A stretch of 64,000 nucleotides of DNA from JADGGV01 sp035715725 (GTDB lineage Bacteria; Gemmatimonadota; Gemmatimonadetes; Longimicrobiales; RSA9): positions 18,909 through 82,908 of the forward strand of contig DASTKT010000165.1 in assembly GCA_035715725.1 (NCBI GenBank). Reading direction: 5' to 3'. The stretch's first letter is position 1, and each line of letters begins with the position of its first letter. This document shows positions 7,254 to 15,535 of the stretch, in pieces. Both the position numbers and the translations under genes were made by a program. The notes under the pieces were generated by a model. It had not been told where the DNA came from and made no database searches. It saw only the letters and a program-made list of their open reading frames with translations.

Positions 7254-9614
7254 ATGCCCTCCATGGAAGCCCGGAAGACCTGGCGGACCCCACGGGTCAT
7301 GCCCGAGACGGGGATGCTCCTCGAGTCGGTACTCCAATCCCTCCCGATCGAGGTGGTGGTGCTGGCACGGGACGGGGAGATTCTGTTCGCGAACCGGAGC
7401 TGGCACGAGTTCGCCGTGGCGAACGGCGGGACGCCGCTCGCCGTCGGCGCGGGCGTGAACTACCTGGAGGTGATCGGGCAGGCGGCGGAGGCGCGCTCGC
7501 CGCTCGCGCGCGAGGCGCTGGATGGTTTGCTCTCCGTGCTGGACGGGCGGGCGGACCACTTCGCGCTGGAATACCCCTGCCCCGCTCCGGGGGCGGAACG
7601 CTGGTTCCTCATGCGGGTCGATCCCATCGCGCCGCAGAGCGGCGTGGTGATCTTTCATTTCGATGTCACGGCGCGGAAGGTCGCGGAGCGGCGGGTGGCG
7701 GCGAGCTACGAGCGGTACGCGCTCGCCACGCTCGCCGGCGGCGTCGGCCTGTGGGATTGGGACGTCGCGTCCGGGGCGATGTTCATCGACCCCTCGCTGA
7801 AGGCGCTGCTCGGCTTCAACGACAGCGAGATCCCGAATCGGATCGACGACTGGATGCGGCTGATCCACCCGGAGGATCAGGCTTCGGTCGCCGTGGAGGT
7901 GCGGCGCGCGCTGGCTGGCGAGACGCGGATCTTCGACGTCACGCACCGGGTGGTGGCGAAGGATGGCCGGGTCCGCTGGTTCCTGTGCCGGGGGTGCGTC
8001 CTGCGCGACGCGAGCGGGCATGCGGTTCGGATGGTCGGGCTGGACACCGACATCACGGCGCAGCGGGAGGCGCGCCTCGCGCTCGAGCGCCAGCAGCGGA
8101 AGTACGCGGACATCTTCGAGGCCGCCGGCGTCGCCATCTTCGAGGTCGATTGCTCGGGGCTGCTCGGCCTGCTCGCGGAGGCGGGGGCGCTGGGCTTGCG
8201 CGACCTGCGGGCCTATCTGGATGCCGATGCCGGGGCGCTGCGGCGGGCGTGGGGGACGCTGTCGGTGCAGGACGCCAATCCGGCAGCGGTGAAGCTGCTC
8301 GCCGCCGGGTCGCGAGACGATCTGCTGGCGTGGCGTCCAGACGATCCGCCGGAGGCGGCGCTCGCGGCGTTCCGCGACCACATCCTGGCGTTCGCGCGCG
8401 GAGCCGCGACGTCGGAGTCGCAGGTCAAGCTCCCCGGCCGCTCCGGGCAGGAGCGGCACGTCGTGGTCACGGTGCGCTTCCCCGCGGACCGCGCGCTCGA
8501 GAGCGTGCTCGTGTGCGCGCACGACGTGACCGGCCTGATGGAAGTCCAGCGCCGCTACGAGATGGCGACGGCATCCGGGGGCGTCGCGGTCTTCGATGTG
8601 GCGCTCGCGACCGGAGAGCTGCACGCGGACGAGGCGCTGCACCGCCTGGTCGGCTTCGAGCCCTCCGAGCTGCGGACGCGGAGCGACTGGCTGGAGCGGA
8701 TCGCGCGGGAAGATCGGCCGCGAGCCGTCGCGCAGGAGGCGAGGATCCTTTCGGCGGACGCGCCACGCGATGCGGACGGCAACACGCCGATCCCGGATGC
8801 CGAATATCGGATCCTGCACCGCGACGGCACGCCGCGCTGGGTACTGATCCGCGGAACGGTGCTGCGCGACGCCGCCGGCACACCGATGCGGGTGCTCGGC
8901 ACGGTCACGGACATCACGAGCCGGTGTGAGGCGGAGGAGGCGCTGCGGCGGGGCCGGGACGAGATCCGTGACCTGGCCGGGCGGCTGATCGTGGCGCAGG
9001 AGGAGGAGCGGCGGCGGCTGGCGCGGGAGCTCCACGACGACCTGAACCAGCGGCTGGCCGGCGTCGCCATCACGATCGCCGACGTGAAACAGCGCTCGCT
9101 GGATGCGCCCGGCGGTGTGCGGCACCAGTTGGACCGGGCCGGAGAGCAGCTGGCGCAGCTCGTCGCGAGCGTGCGGCAGCTTTCCCACCAGATGCACCCG
9201 GGGGTCCTGGAGCACGCCGGTCTGGTGCTTGCGCTGCGCTCGCTGGCGCAGGACCTGGCGAGCCGAGGCGAGCTGGACGTGGACCTCGCCTTCGGCGAGC
9301 TCGAGGAGCCGGTCGCGGGGGACGTGGCGCTGGTGCTGTACCGCATTGCGCAGGAGGCGCTCCGGAACGTGGTCAAGCACGCGGGCACCGGCGCGGCCGA
9401 GGTGTTCCTCGGCCGGGTCGGCGACATGCTCGTGCTCACGGTCCGAGACCACGGCGTGGGCTTCGAGCCGACGCTCAGCTCAGGGCGACACGGACTGGGC
9501 CTCCTGAGCATCCACGAGCGGGTACGGGTGCTCGGCGGCGACGTGCGCGTCCGCTCGACTCGCGGGGCGGGGACGGAGGTGACCGTGCGGGTTCCCGAAA
9601 GGAGGCCGTCGTGA
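7254..9614 (+). CDS. Multi-PAS sensor histidine kinase, NarX/DesK type
   Basis: A soluble sensor kinase of about 786 residues with no transmembrane segment. Four PAS-like modules can be followed: about 20-145 (PIEVVVLARDGEILFANRSW), about 150-275 (GGVGLWDWDVASG, WMRLIHPEDQ), about 285-420 (an atypical PAS with a long LRAYLDADAGALRRAWG segment) and about 430-555 (GGVAVFDVALATGEL). Then come a HisKA_3 dimerisation domain with the phospho-acceptor in RRLARELHDDLNQRL and a compact HATPase (YRIAQEALRNVVKHA, GVGFEP, HGLGLLSIHERV). It should phosphorylate the overlapping regulator gene (GTGA overlap). Internal starts at 7263 or 7299 are also possible. Confidence 0.92.
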   Translation: MPSMEARKTWRTPRVMPETGMLLESVLQSLPIEVVVLARDGEILFANRSWHEFAVANGGTPLAVGAGVNYLEVIGQAAEARSPLAREALDGLLSVLDGRADHFALEYPCPAPGAERWFLMRVDPIAPQSGVVIFHFDVTARKVAERRVAASYERYALATLAGGVGLWDWDVASGAMFIDPSLKALLGFNDSEIPNRIDDWMRLIHPEDQASVAVEVRRALAGETRIFDVTHRVVAKDGRVRWFLCRGCVLRDASGHAVRMVGLDTDITAQREARLALERQQRKYADIFEAAGVAIFEVDCSGLLGLLAEAGALGLRDLRAYLDADAGALRRAWGTLSVQDANPAAVKLLAAGSRDDLLAWRPDDPPEAALAAFRDHILAFARGAATSESQVKLPGRSGQERHVVVTVRFPADRALESVLVCAHDVTGLMEVQRRYEMATASGGVAVFDVALATGELHADEALHRLVGFEPSELRTRSDWLERIAREDRPRAVAQEARILSADAPRDADGNTPIPDAEYRILHRDGTPRWVLIRGTVLRDAAGTPMRVLGTVTDITSRCEAEEALRRGRDEIRDLAGRLIVAQEEERRRLARELHDDLNQRLAGVAITIADVKQRSLDAPGGVRHQLDRAGEQLAQLVASVRQLSHQMHPGVLEHAGLVLALRSLAQDLASRGELDVDLAFGELEEPVAGDVALVLYRIAQEALRNVVKHAGTGAAEVFLGRVGDMLVLTVRDHGVGFEPTLSSGRHGLGLLSIHERVRVLGGDVRVRSTRGAGTEVTVRVPERRPS

Positions 9615-10306
9615 GGCGCAACATCCGCATCCTGCTGGCGGACGACCACACGCTCGTCGCCGAAGGCTTGCGCAGCCTGCTCGAGGGGAAATGCGACATC
9701 CTCGGGATCGTCACCGACGGCGAGGCGCTGGTGGACGCGACGCAACGGCTGCGACCCGACGTCGTCATCACGGACATCACGATGCCGCGCCTGAACGGGT
9801 TGGATGCGATCCGCGAGATGCGGCGGCGAGGCGTCGACACCCGCGTGGTGGTGCTGACGATGCACGCCGACGCCTTCCTGGCCGCGGAGGCGTTCCACGC
9901 CGGCGCGGCCGGCTACGTGCTCAAGCACTCGGCCGGCGAGGAGCTGGTGGAGGCGATCCAGGAGGTGCACCGGGGCGGCGTCTACATCACGGGGCTCATC
10001 CCGAAGGATCTGGTGTCGCAGCTGATCACCTCGGACGCGAAGGCGCCGGCACCCGAGGGGAAGCTCACGCCCCGGCAGCGCCAGATCCTCCAGCTCGCGG
10101 CGGAGGGCCGCAGCATGAAGCAGGTCGCCGCGGCGCTGCGGATCTCGCGCCGCACGGCCGAGTCCCACAAGTACCAGCTCATGCGGACGCTGGGCGTGCG
10201 CTCGACGGCGGAGCTGGTGCACTACGCGATTCGCCTCGGGTTGATCCCACCTCCACCGCCCGGGCCGGCGGCGCGCGGCGCGTCGGAGCTGCACAGGACG
10301 GTCTGA
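9611..10306 (+). CDS. NarL/LuxR-family response regulator
   Basis: A 231-residue regulator with an intact receiver domain: acidic pair D11-D12, phospho-acceptor D55 in VVITDITMP, and a conserved Lys in GYVLKHS. A LuxR-type HTH follows (LTPRQRQILQLAAEGRSMKQ, then VAAALRISRRTAESHKYQLM). A short Pro-rich tail follows the HTH. The GTG start overlaps the stop of the kinase gene (GTGA), a typical cognate two-component arrangement. It is one of two complete DNA-binding regulators close to the GGACC promoter-like elements and so a candidate for binding them. Confidence 0.94.
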   Translation: MRRNIRILLADDHTLVAEGLRSLLEGKCDILGIVTDGEALVDATQRLRPDVVITDITMPRLNGLDAIREMRRRGVDTRVVVLTMHADAFLAAEAFHAGAAGYVLKHSAGEELVEAIQEVHRGGVYITGLIPKDLVSQLITSDAKAPAPEGKLTPRQRQILQLAAEGRSMKQVAAALRISRRTAESHKYQLMRTLGVRSTAELVHYAIRLGLIPPPPPGPAARGASELHRTV

Positions 10307-10429
10307 GACCCACTCCGCGCCCGGAGTCCGACGCGCCGCTCCCCGCAGGCGCGAGGGCCGCGGGGCTCGGCAAGCCCTGCGCGGGCGGCCGGGCCCGATA
10401 GCGGCGCATGCGGCCGCGCGGACGGCCGA

Positions 10430-10909
10430 TCAGGCGTCGAGCGACGGCGCCCCGACCGCCGACTCCACGATCCGCAGGAACTCGCTCACCGGGATGGGCT
10501 TGCGCAGGACGCACACGTTCAGCTCGCGCAAGCGATGGGTGTGGAGATCGTCGAACGCGCTGTAGACGAGCACGGGCACCGCCGCCGTCTCCGGCCGCGA
10601 TCGCAGCGCGTCGATCAGCTCGAACCCGCTGCGCCGTGGCATGTGCAGGTCGGTGACCACGGCGCGCGGCCGGACGCGGGGCAGCATGGCGAGGGCCTCA
10701 TCCACGCTCGCGGCCAGGGCCACTTCGTACCCGCGGTACTCGAGGATCAGCCCCGCGAGCACGCGGTCCTCCTCGAGATCGTCCAGCACCAGGATCGGGC
10801 CGCCGGCGCCGCGCCGAGCGGCGCCGTGGCTCCCGGCGTGGCCGGCGTCCGGTCCCCTGCCTCGCCCGGGCGCGCAGGGGTCGGGCCCATCGCCGGGGCC
10901 GGGCGTCAT
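10430..10909 (-). CDS. Single-domain receiver protein with disordered N-terminus
   Basis: A 159-residue protein: about 37 Gly/Pro-rich residues, then a complete CheY-like receiver with acidic pair in LVLDDLEED, phospho-acceptor D87 (VVTDLHMP), a Ser in VLVYSAF and Lys in VLRKPIP. No output domain is present, so it would act by protein contacts. Its ATG overlaps the stop of the HdeD-like gene (ATGA), making a two-gene operon preceded by GGACC element b. Confidence 0.88.
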   Translation of the reverse strand: MTPGPGDGPDPCAPGRGRGPDAGHAGSHGAARRGAGGPILVLDDLEEDRVLAGLILEYRGYEVALAASVDEALAMLPRVRPRAVVTDLHMPRRSGFELIDALRSRPETAAVPVLVYSAFDDLHTHRLRELNVCVLRKPIPVSEFLRIVESAVGAPSLDA

Positions 10910-11457
10910 ACCGCCGCCGTCGCGCGGTGCTCCGCGCGCATCCGAAACGCGGTCGCGATCCGCGTCATGCCGATGAAGATCGCGCCGAGCCCGAGGATCC
11001 ACACGAGCGCCAGCAGTCCCACGTACGGCCTGGCGACGAGGAATCCGCCCACGAGGATCAGCAGGAGACCCGCGACCGCATAGGCCCACGAGCGCCGCAC
11101 CACGCCGCGGAAGCGGACCGCGTACACGATCTCGAGCAGGCCCGTGCCGATGCACCAGGCCGCGACGAGCACGAGCAGCGCCAGCGCCGTGAGGCCCGGC
11201 CAGAAGAACGTGACGAAGCCGATCGCGAGGCCGAGAATGCCGATGCCGATGAGCGGCAAGGCATCGCGCTTCGCGCCGCGTCCGGCGATCGCCACGGCGA
11301 GCGCGAGGAAGCCGTCCACCAGCGCGAAGGCGCCGTACGCGAGGAGCAGGATGACGAGGGACGGCGCGGGGTAGGTCAGAATCAGGACCCCGACGAGGAT
11401 CCCGATGATCCCGCGCACGAGCCAGACCCACCACCCAGCCGAAGCGGTCGCGTCCAT
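10906..11457 (-). CDS. HdeD/DUF308 family membrane protein
   Basis: A 183-residue integral membrane protein with six predicted helices in three hairpins: WWVWLVRGIIGILVGVLIL, LVILLLAYGAFALVDGFLAL, LPLIGIGILGLAIGFVTFFW, LTALALLVLVAAWCIGTGLL, WAYAVAGLLLILVGGFLVA and LLALVWILGLGAIFIGM. This is the HdeD pattern, a family linked to acid and general stress in E. coli; the biochemical role is unknown. GGGAG lies upstream of the ATG. The gene is transcribed with a receiver protein and lies about 105 bp downstream of promoter-like element b. Confidence 0.9.
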   Translation of the reverse strand: MDATASAGWWVWLVRGIIGILVGVLILTYPAPSLVILLLAYGAFALVDGFLALAVAIAGRGAKRDALPLIGIGILGLAIGFVTFFWPGLTALALLVLVAAWCIGTGLLEIVYAVRFRGVVRRSWAYAVAGLLLILVGGFLVARPYVGLLALVWILGLGAIFIGMTRIATAFRMRAEHRATAAV

Positions 11458-11533
11458 GAGGGGAACTCCCGGTGCCTGCGCCTCGGCGTCCAGCCTCGAT
11501 GAGGCCGGACGGCGGAGCGGCGTTCACATCGCC

Positions 11534-11575
11534 TATCTAGCTATGAATAAAAGACTTCAGAATTGGACCAAGGTC
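11534..11575 (-). promoter_or_regulatory. GGACC promoter-like element, copy b (HdeD operon)
   Basis: On the minus strand GACCTTGGTCCAAT (11562-11575) is followed exactly 21 nt later by CTAGATA (11534-11540). The HdeD ATG is about 105 bp downstream. If TAGATA is the -10 box, the GGACC repeat would centre near -44, a position typical of an activator site. Confidence 0.62.
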
Positions 11576-11676
11576 TAGCGGAAGGTGGACGAGCCCGGCG
11601 GGACGAGCGCCGGCGGCGGGGGTATGGTCGCCGCCGACGTTCCCGGTCGAGCGAGGTGGAGGGGGTCGGAACGACA

Positions 11677-11707
11677 AGCGGCCCGCCAGGAGAGCTGGCG
11701 GGCCGCT
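11677..11707 (-). terminator. Perfect 13-bp hairpin, likely minus-strand terminator
   Basis: Arms AGCGGCCCGCCAG/CTGGCGGGCCGCT enclose a 5-nt loop. On the minus strand the stem is followed by TGTCGTTCC, similar to the TTTCGTTC tail of other terminators in this window (apt, rlmH and the beta-barrel gene). Confidence 0.6.
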
Positions 11708-12378
11708 GTTGCCATCCGGTCGTGGGGTTTCTCCGGGCTCCGGCAGCGGGTGGAGGCGGGGCGCTCTCGGAACGACCGGGCGTCGCGGTGCGACGCTGCA
11801 AAGCCGGCAGCGGGGGGGGACCCTTGCCCGTCTATGGGGTTGCTGCCGCGGTCGAACCGGGAGGGGCATGACGCCGCACACTCCCGAGCCGCGGCGCAGG
11901 GCCGGGGCGCAGGGGTGTCGCCCCGCTTCCACCTCGCGGGCCGGTCGGGCCCGGCGTCCGCGAACGCGCGACTTCGAGCAGGCGGCGCAGCGCCTGTCGA
12001 CGCTCGGCCGGCAAGCCGTGGCGCGATGCGGAAGTCGAGGGGAAGAGGGGCCCGCGCGCCGGCGACCGCTCCCATTGGGCCGAAGCGGAAAGACAGGAGG
12101 GATTGGAGGGTCGCTGGGGACTCAGCGCGCGGGCCGGGCTCATGAGTCGCACGTGATTTCGGGCGCCGAAGGGCGCGTGATCGCCTTGCGAGGGCTCCGG
12201 GACCGTACGCCCCGGAGGGCCCGGGTGACGCCGGGGTGGGCCGACCCTCCACGGCGATACTGCTGCCGTGCAGGGGGGGAGGGTGGCCCGACCCCGACGT
12301 CATTGCCGTGATCGGCGGCCGCCGGCGCGACGCCAGCGGCCTCGGTGGAACAGATAAACCGCTGCAACGGGCGGCGGC

Positions 12379-12393
12379 ATTGGACCAAGGGCC
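12379..12393 (-). promoter_or_regulatory. GGACC promoter-like element, copy c
   Basis: The minus strand reads GGCCCTTGGTCCAAT, followed after about 20 nt by a T/A-rich TTTATCTG. No gene with a ribosome binding site starts about 100 bp downstream, so this copy may drive a non-coding or decayed transcript. Confidence 0.42.
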
Positions 12394-12746
12394 TACGCCG
12401 CGGGCGTGCGTCGGCGGCGGGTGCGGTCGCGCCACCCGCGGAGCGGCAGGCCCCCGGCATTGACGCAACTGGCGGACGCGGGCGGGCCGACGAGGCGGCG
12501 CCGGCGAGCGGAACGGGCCGATGCGCCCCGGCGCCGGCGTCGCGGCCGCGACCCCGGGTACCCGCGGGACGCCGAGCCAGGTCGGCGAGATCGTGACTTC
12601 CTCGGGGGTCACGGCGGTAACGCACCGCGGGCCAGCGATCCAGTGGGGGCTCGGATCGGCCGCGAGCGCGCGGTGGTCGCGACGGGGGCGCCCTACGGGC
12701 GCCGCCTCGCCGGGGCGGCCGGCCGGGGCGTCGGACCGCGCCGGTA

Positions 12747-12761
12747 GGACCATGGTCTAAT
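12747..12761 (+). promoter_or_regulatory. GGACC promoter-like element, copy d (receiver gene)
   Basis: GGACCATGGTCTAAT on the plus strand keeps the inverted-repeat core GACC-AT-GGTC and the trailing AAT. It ends 97 nt before the ATG of the Glu-receiver gene, similar to the other copies; a TCTACC stretch lies about 20 nt after AAT. Confidence 0.52.
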
Positions 12762-12858
12762 GGCTGCGGCGGCAGCGGCTTCTACCTTCCGAACAGAGGG
12801 CCGCGTGCGGCCGCGACGCCGATGCCTCACCCCGACCTCAACCCACGGGGAGCCCGGC

Positions 12859-13314
12859 ATGATCAGCCTACCCTGGCGACCGAGCCCATCGCCATCCGGG
12901 CCACAGCGCGATCGCAGAGCCGGACCGCGCAGGCGCCATCGGACCGGCGGATCCGCGACCGTCCTGATCGTCGACCACGACGACGACGCGCGGATCATCT
13001 ACTCGACGTTCCTCGAGCACAACGGGATCCGCACCGTGCAGACCGGGAACGTCTTCACCGCTCTGCGCCTGGCCGTCCAGGGCCGTCCCGACGTGGTGGT
13101 GTGCGAGCTGGCGCTCCCACTGCTCCGCGGCCAGACGCTGGTCGCCCGGCTGCGCGGGCACCCGACCACTGCGGCGATCCCGATCCTCGTCGTCACCTCC
13201 TGGCTCCTCCCGGAGGAGGAGATCCGGATCGCCGCCGCCGGCTGCACGCTGATGCTGCCGAAGCCCTGCCTGCCGACCGACCTCTTCCAGGCCATCCGGG
13301 CCGTGCTCCGGTAA
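12859..13314 (+). CDS. Receiver-only protein with Glu replacing the phospho-acceptor Asp
   Basis: A 151-residue protein: 32 basic, Pro-rich residues, then a CheY-like fold (TVLIVDHDDDARIIYSTFLE ... FTALRLAV ... VVVCELALP ... ILVVTSW ... LMLPKPC). The acidic cluster and Lys135 are conserved, but the residue at the phospho-acceptor position is Glu83 (VCELALP instead of the usual hhDhxmP). This may mimic a permanently phosphorylated state. The ATG was chosen for GGGGAG 6-7 nt upstream, which leaves promoter-like element d about 97 nt away. No output domain. Confidence 0.85.
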   Translation: MISLPWRPSPSPSGPQRDRRAGPRRRHRTGGSATVLIVDHDDDARIIYSTFLEHNGIRTVQTGNVFTALRLAVQGRPDVVVCELALPLLRGQTLVARLRGHPTTAAIPILVVTSWLLPEEEIRIAAAGCTLMLPKPCLPTDLFQAIRAVLR

Positions 13315-13489
13315 CGGCGGCGCGAATGCGTATGTTTACGGATTGCCGGTCCTTCCCGCTGCGGCCCACCTTGCCGGGCAGCTCGGCGTCGGGGCGCGCG
13401 CTCCGTTCAGGGCCACGCCCGTCGCTTCCGGCAATCGCCGCCGGAGGCGCTGACGCCGCAGATCTCGGATCCCCGCTTGGAGATGGCTC

Positions 13490-14233
13490 ATGACCGCGTC
13501 GCCACCACGAGTCTTCGTCGTCGACGATGACCCGTCTGTCCGCATGGCGCTGGCCCGGTTGATCGGTGCCGCCGGTCACACGGTGGAGACTTTCGGCTCG
13601 GCCCGCGAATTTCTCGACAAGCAACGCCACCTGGAGGCCGGCTGCCTCGTCCTCGACCTGCGCATGCCCGACCTCGACGGCCTCGAGCTCCTCGACATCC
13701 TGCGCAACGCCGGCTCCGTCATGCCCGTGGTCTTCATGACCGGCTTCGGAGACATCCCCACGAGCGTCCGCGCCATGAAGGCGGGCGCCGTGGACTTCCT
13801 GCCCAAGCCCGTGGCCGACGACGCGCTGCTTCAGGCGATCGGCGCGGCGCTCGAGGCCGATGGGCGCGCCCGACACGCGCGCTCGGGGCAGGAAGACGTC
13901 CGCCGCCGCTTCGAGGGGCTCACGCCGCGCGAGCGCGAGGTGTTCCGGCTGGTGGTCGCGGGCCGGCTGAACAAACAGGTCGCGCGAGAGCTCGGCGTCG
14001 CAGAGAAGACGGTCAAGGTGCATCGGGCCCGCGTCATGGAGAAGATGGGCGTGCGCCGCGTCGCGCAGCTCGTGCAGCTCGCCGTTCGGCTCGACCTCGA
14101 CAGTGAACCGTCGGCCTCGCCGGAGCTGGCGCTCCGCGAAGCCCCCACCCCGTCGGCGCCCGGCCGCTGGCCGCGCAGCCCGTTGACGCTCCCTAGAGAG
14201 GCCAACGGCACACCGCGCCACGCGGAGTTCTGA
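13490..14233 (+). CDS. FixJ-family response regulator
   Basis: A 247-residue regulator. The receiver has acidic residues D12-D14, phospho-acceptor D56 (LVLDLRMP) and K106 (FLPKP), and the typical FixJ segment VVFMTGFGDIPTSVRAMKAGA. A LuxR-type HTH follows (LTPREREVFRLVVAGRLNKQ, then VARELGVAEKTVKVHRARVM). The last 45 residues are Pro-rich and probably unstructured. GGAG lies 7 nt before the ATG. No kinase is adjacent, so it is an orphan or served by the upstream multi-PAS kinase. It is the best-placed candidate to bind the GGACC elements. Confidence 0.94.
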   Translation: MTASPPRVFVVDDDPSVRMALARLIGAAGHTVETFGSAREFLDKQRHLEAGCLVLDLRMPDLDGLELLDILRNAGSVMPVVFMTGFGDIPTSVRAMKAGAVDFLPKPVADDALLQAIGAALEADGRARHARSGQEDVRRRFEGLTPREREVFRLVVAGRLNKQVARELGVAEKTVKVHRARVMEKMGVRRVAQLVQLAVRLDLDSEPSASPELALREAPTPSAPGRWPRSPLTLPREANGTPRHAEF

Positions 14234-14536
14234 GCGCCGGCTCCCTTCCCCGCTCGGACGCCGCCGCGAGGCCGCCCCGGGCCGCCGGCGCGCCTTCCGC
14301 GCCGCCTCCCTATCCCTACGCACAGGGCCATCGACCCGCCAAACGGACCGCCGACGGCTCGAAGTCGCCGCGGCGCCATGCCTTACCCCCTGTCCGCGCC
14401 TGGATGGACCTTCGTCCAATGTCCGCTCGGCAGTCGCGCCGCTAGATACCGCGAAAGGACATTCACGCACGGAAAGGCAGTTGCGCCAAGCAGATCCTCG
14501 AGCCGGTGCGGACGCAGCGCGTGTAGGGGGTGTACC
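14234..14536. other. Intergenic region holding promoter-like element e
   Basis: About 300 bases with no gene. The second half contains GGACC element e (14406-14420) and its CTAGATA box, then a run leading to the ribosome binding site of the next gene. Confidence 0.6.
14406..14448 (+). promoter_or_regulatory. GGACC promoter-like element, copy e
   Basis: GGACCTTCGTCCAAT (14406-14420) is followed exactly 21 nt later by CTAGATA (14442-14448), as in copies a and b. The start of the winged-helix-like gene lies 117 nt after AAT. Confidence 0.62.
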
Positions 14537-14866
14537 ATGGCAGCTCGCAGCTTCAGGCTGACTTTCGATGTCGTCGACACGCTGGCTGATGCGGAGACCG
14601 ACGGGTACGAACTCGAGCTCGGCCGACTGCACGCCGTCCTCTGGCAAAACGGACACCGCCACGGCGGTATCCCCCGCGTGGCCAGCACCCTCGCGATGCT
14701 CGAGACGGCCGGACTCGTCTGGACCGAGCGTGGCGTGCCCGGCGCCTGGCCGCGCAAGCCGGGCCGCGTCGGGCTCACGCAGAAGGCCGTCGACGTGCTG
14801 ACCTCCCACGGCCGGGACGCGCTGCGCGACCGCGCAACCAGGCTGGCGAAGCCGATCCGTCCCTGA
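14537..14866 (+). CDS. Winged-helix-like small protein (paralog of 5371 gene)
   Basis: A 109-residue protein: a first helical part (RLTFDVVDTLADAETDGYEL), a middle helix with STLAMLETAGLVWTERG, and a C-terminal GRVGLTQKAVDVLTSHG. The LETAGLVW segment followed by a Gly/Pro turn and VGLTQKAV resembles the recognition helix, wing and last helix of a winged-helix protein. The same elements are found in the 162-residue protein at 5371-5859. The ATG is preceded by GGGGGTGTACC. It lies downstream of promoter-like element e. Function unknown; a DNA-binding role is inference. Confidence 0.72.
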   Translation: MAARSFRLTFDVVDTLADAETDGYELELGRLHAVLWQNGHRHGGIPRVASTLAMLETAGLVWTERGVPGAWPRKPGRVGLTQKAVDVLTSHGRDALRDRATRLAKPIRP

Positions 14867-15535
14867 CCCCCGGATGCCGGGGTCCCCACACCGCTCGCTC
14901 CCGCCGTGGCCGGTGCCGGCCTCCTCGCGGCTGCCCGCCCACCGGGCTCCGCACCGGCACCGGCGCGGGGCTGCCGCGCCCCCGCCGGCTACTCCCAGGG
15001 CGGCGGCCGCGGCATGGCCGCCCGCGCGTGCGGGCTGCCGCCGGCGGCGGCGCGTCCCCCGCCGGCGGCACCGCCCTCCTCGACGAGGAGCCGCGACGTC
15101 ACCCGTCGCGCGGAGCCCGCACCCCCGGCGGCGGGCTCCCGCCCCGCAGCGAACTCCGTCGCGGCTCCTCGTCCAACCTCGGGCTCCGGCGCGCCCCGCC
15201 ACGGCCCCTGTCGGACACCCGCGACGCCGCGTGCGGCCGCGAGCCGGCCGCCACAGCGCCGCCGGGGTCACGGCCGCCACATCCGCCACACCCGCAACAA
15301 CCGCAACGCCCGCAACGGCGGTGACGACAGTAACAATCATCACTTTCGCGACGGAAAGGACATCAGCAACGACGGCGACGCCGACAACAACTCTGCTGAT
15401 CGTAACAGGCATGACAGCGCCGCGGTGCCGCGGCGTTTGGGCCCAAGGTCCGATCCCGCGCGAGTGGGCGGCCGGGGAGCTTGTTTGCGGGCCGGGCGGG
15501 TCGCCACGGCTCCGGGAGGCGAAGAGGAGGCGGTT
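14867..15535. other. Intergenic region with C/A-rich low-complexity segment
   Basis: No gene is supported. The plus strand from about 15230 to 15410 is rich in C and A and poor in G, with 9-nt repeats around CCGCAAC and unusually few stops in any frame. Such C-rich unstructured RNA would suit Rho loading after the upstream gene. A diverged GGACC-like copy (GGGCCCAAGGTCCGAT, about 15439-15454) lies 82 bp before the M20 peptidase gene and may be its promoter element. Confidence 0.5.

Larger units (their letters stand above)
11458..12858. other. 1.4-kb region with promoter-like elements but no clear gene
   Basis: No frame in these 1.4 kb shows a recognisable domain or a good ribosome binding site. 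It contains three copies of the GGACC element (b at 11562 on the minus strand, c at 12379 on the minus strand, d at 12747 on the plus strand) and a strong hairpin at 11677-11707. Copy c and the hairpin would bound a minus-strand transcript of about 0.7 kb. A decayed gene or a long non-coding RNA are both possible. Confidence 0.5.

Noticed and set aside
12140..12625. Minus-strand frames in the 11.5-12.7 kb gap as genes of the GGACC regulon
   Set aside because: None has a ribosome binding site, a recognisable domain or consistent composition; the segment is reported as non-coding or decayed.
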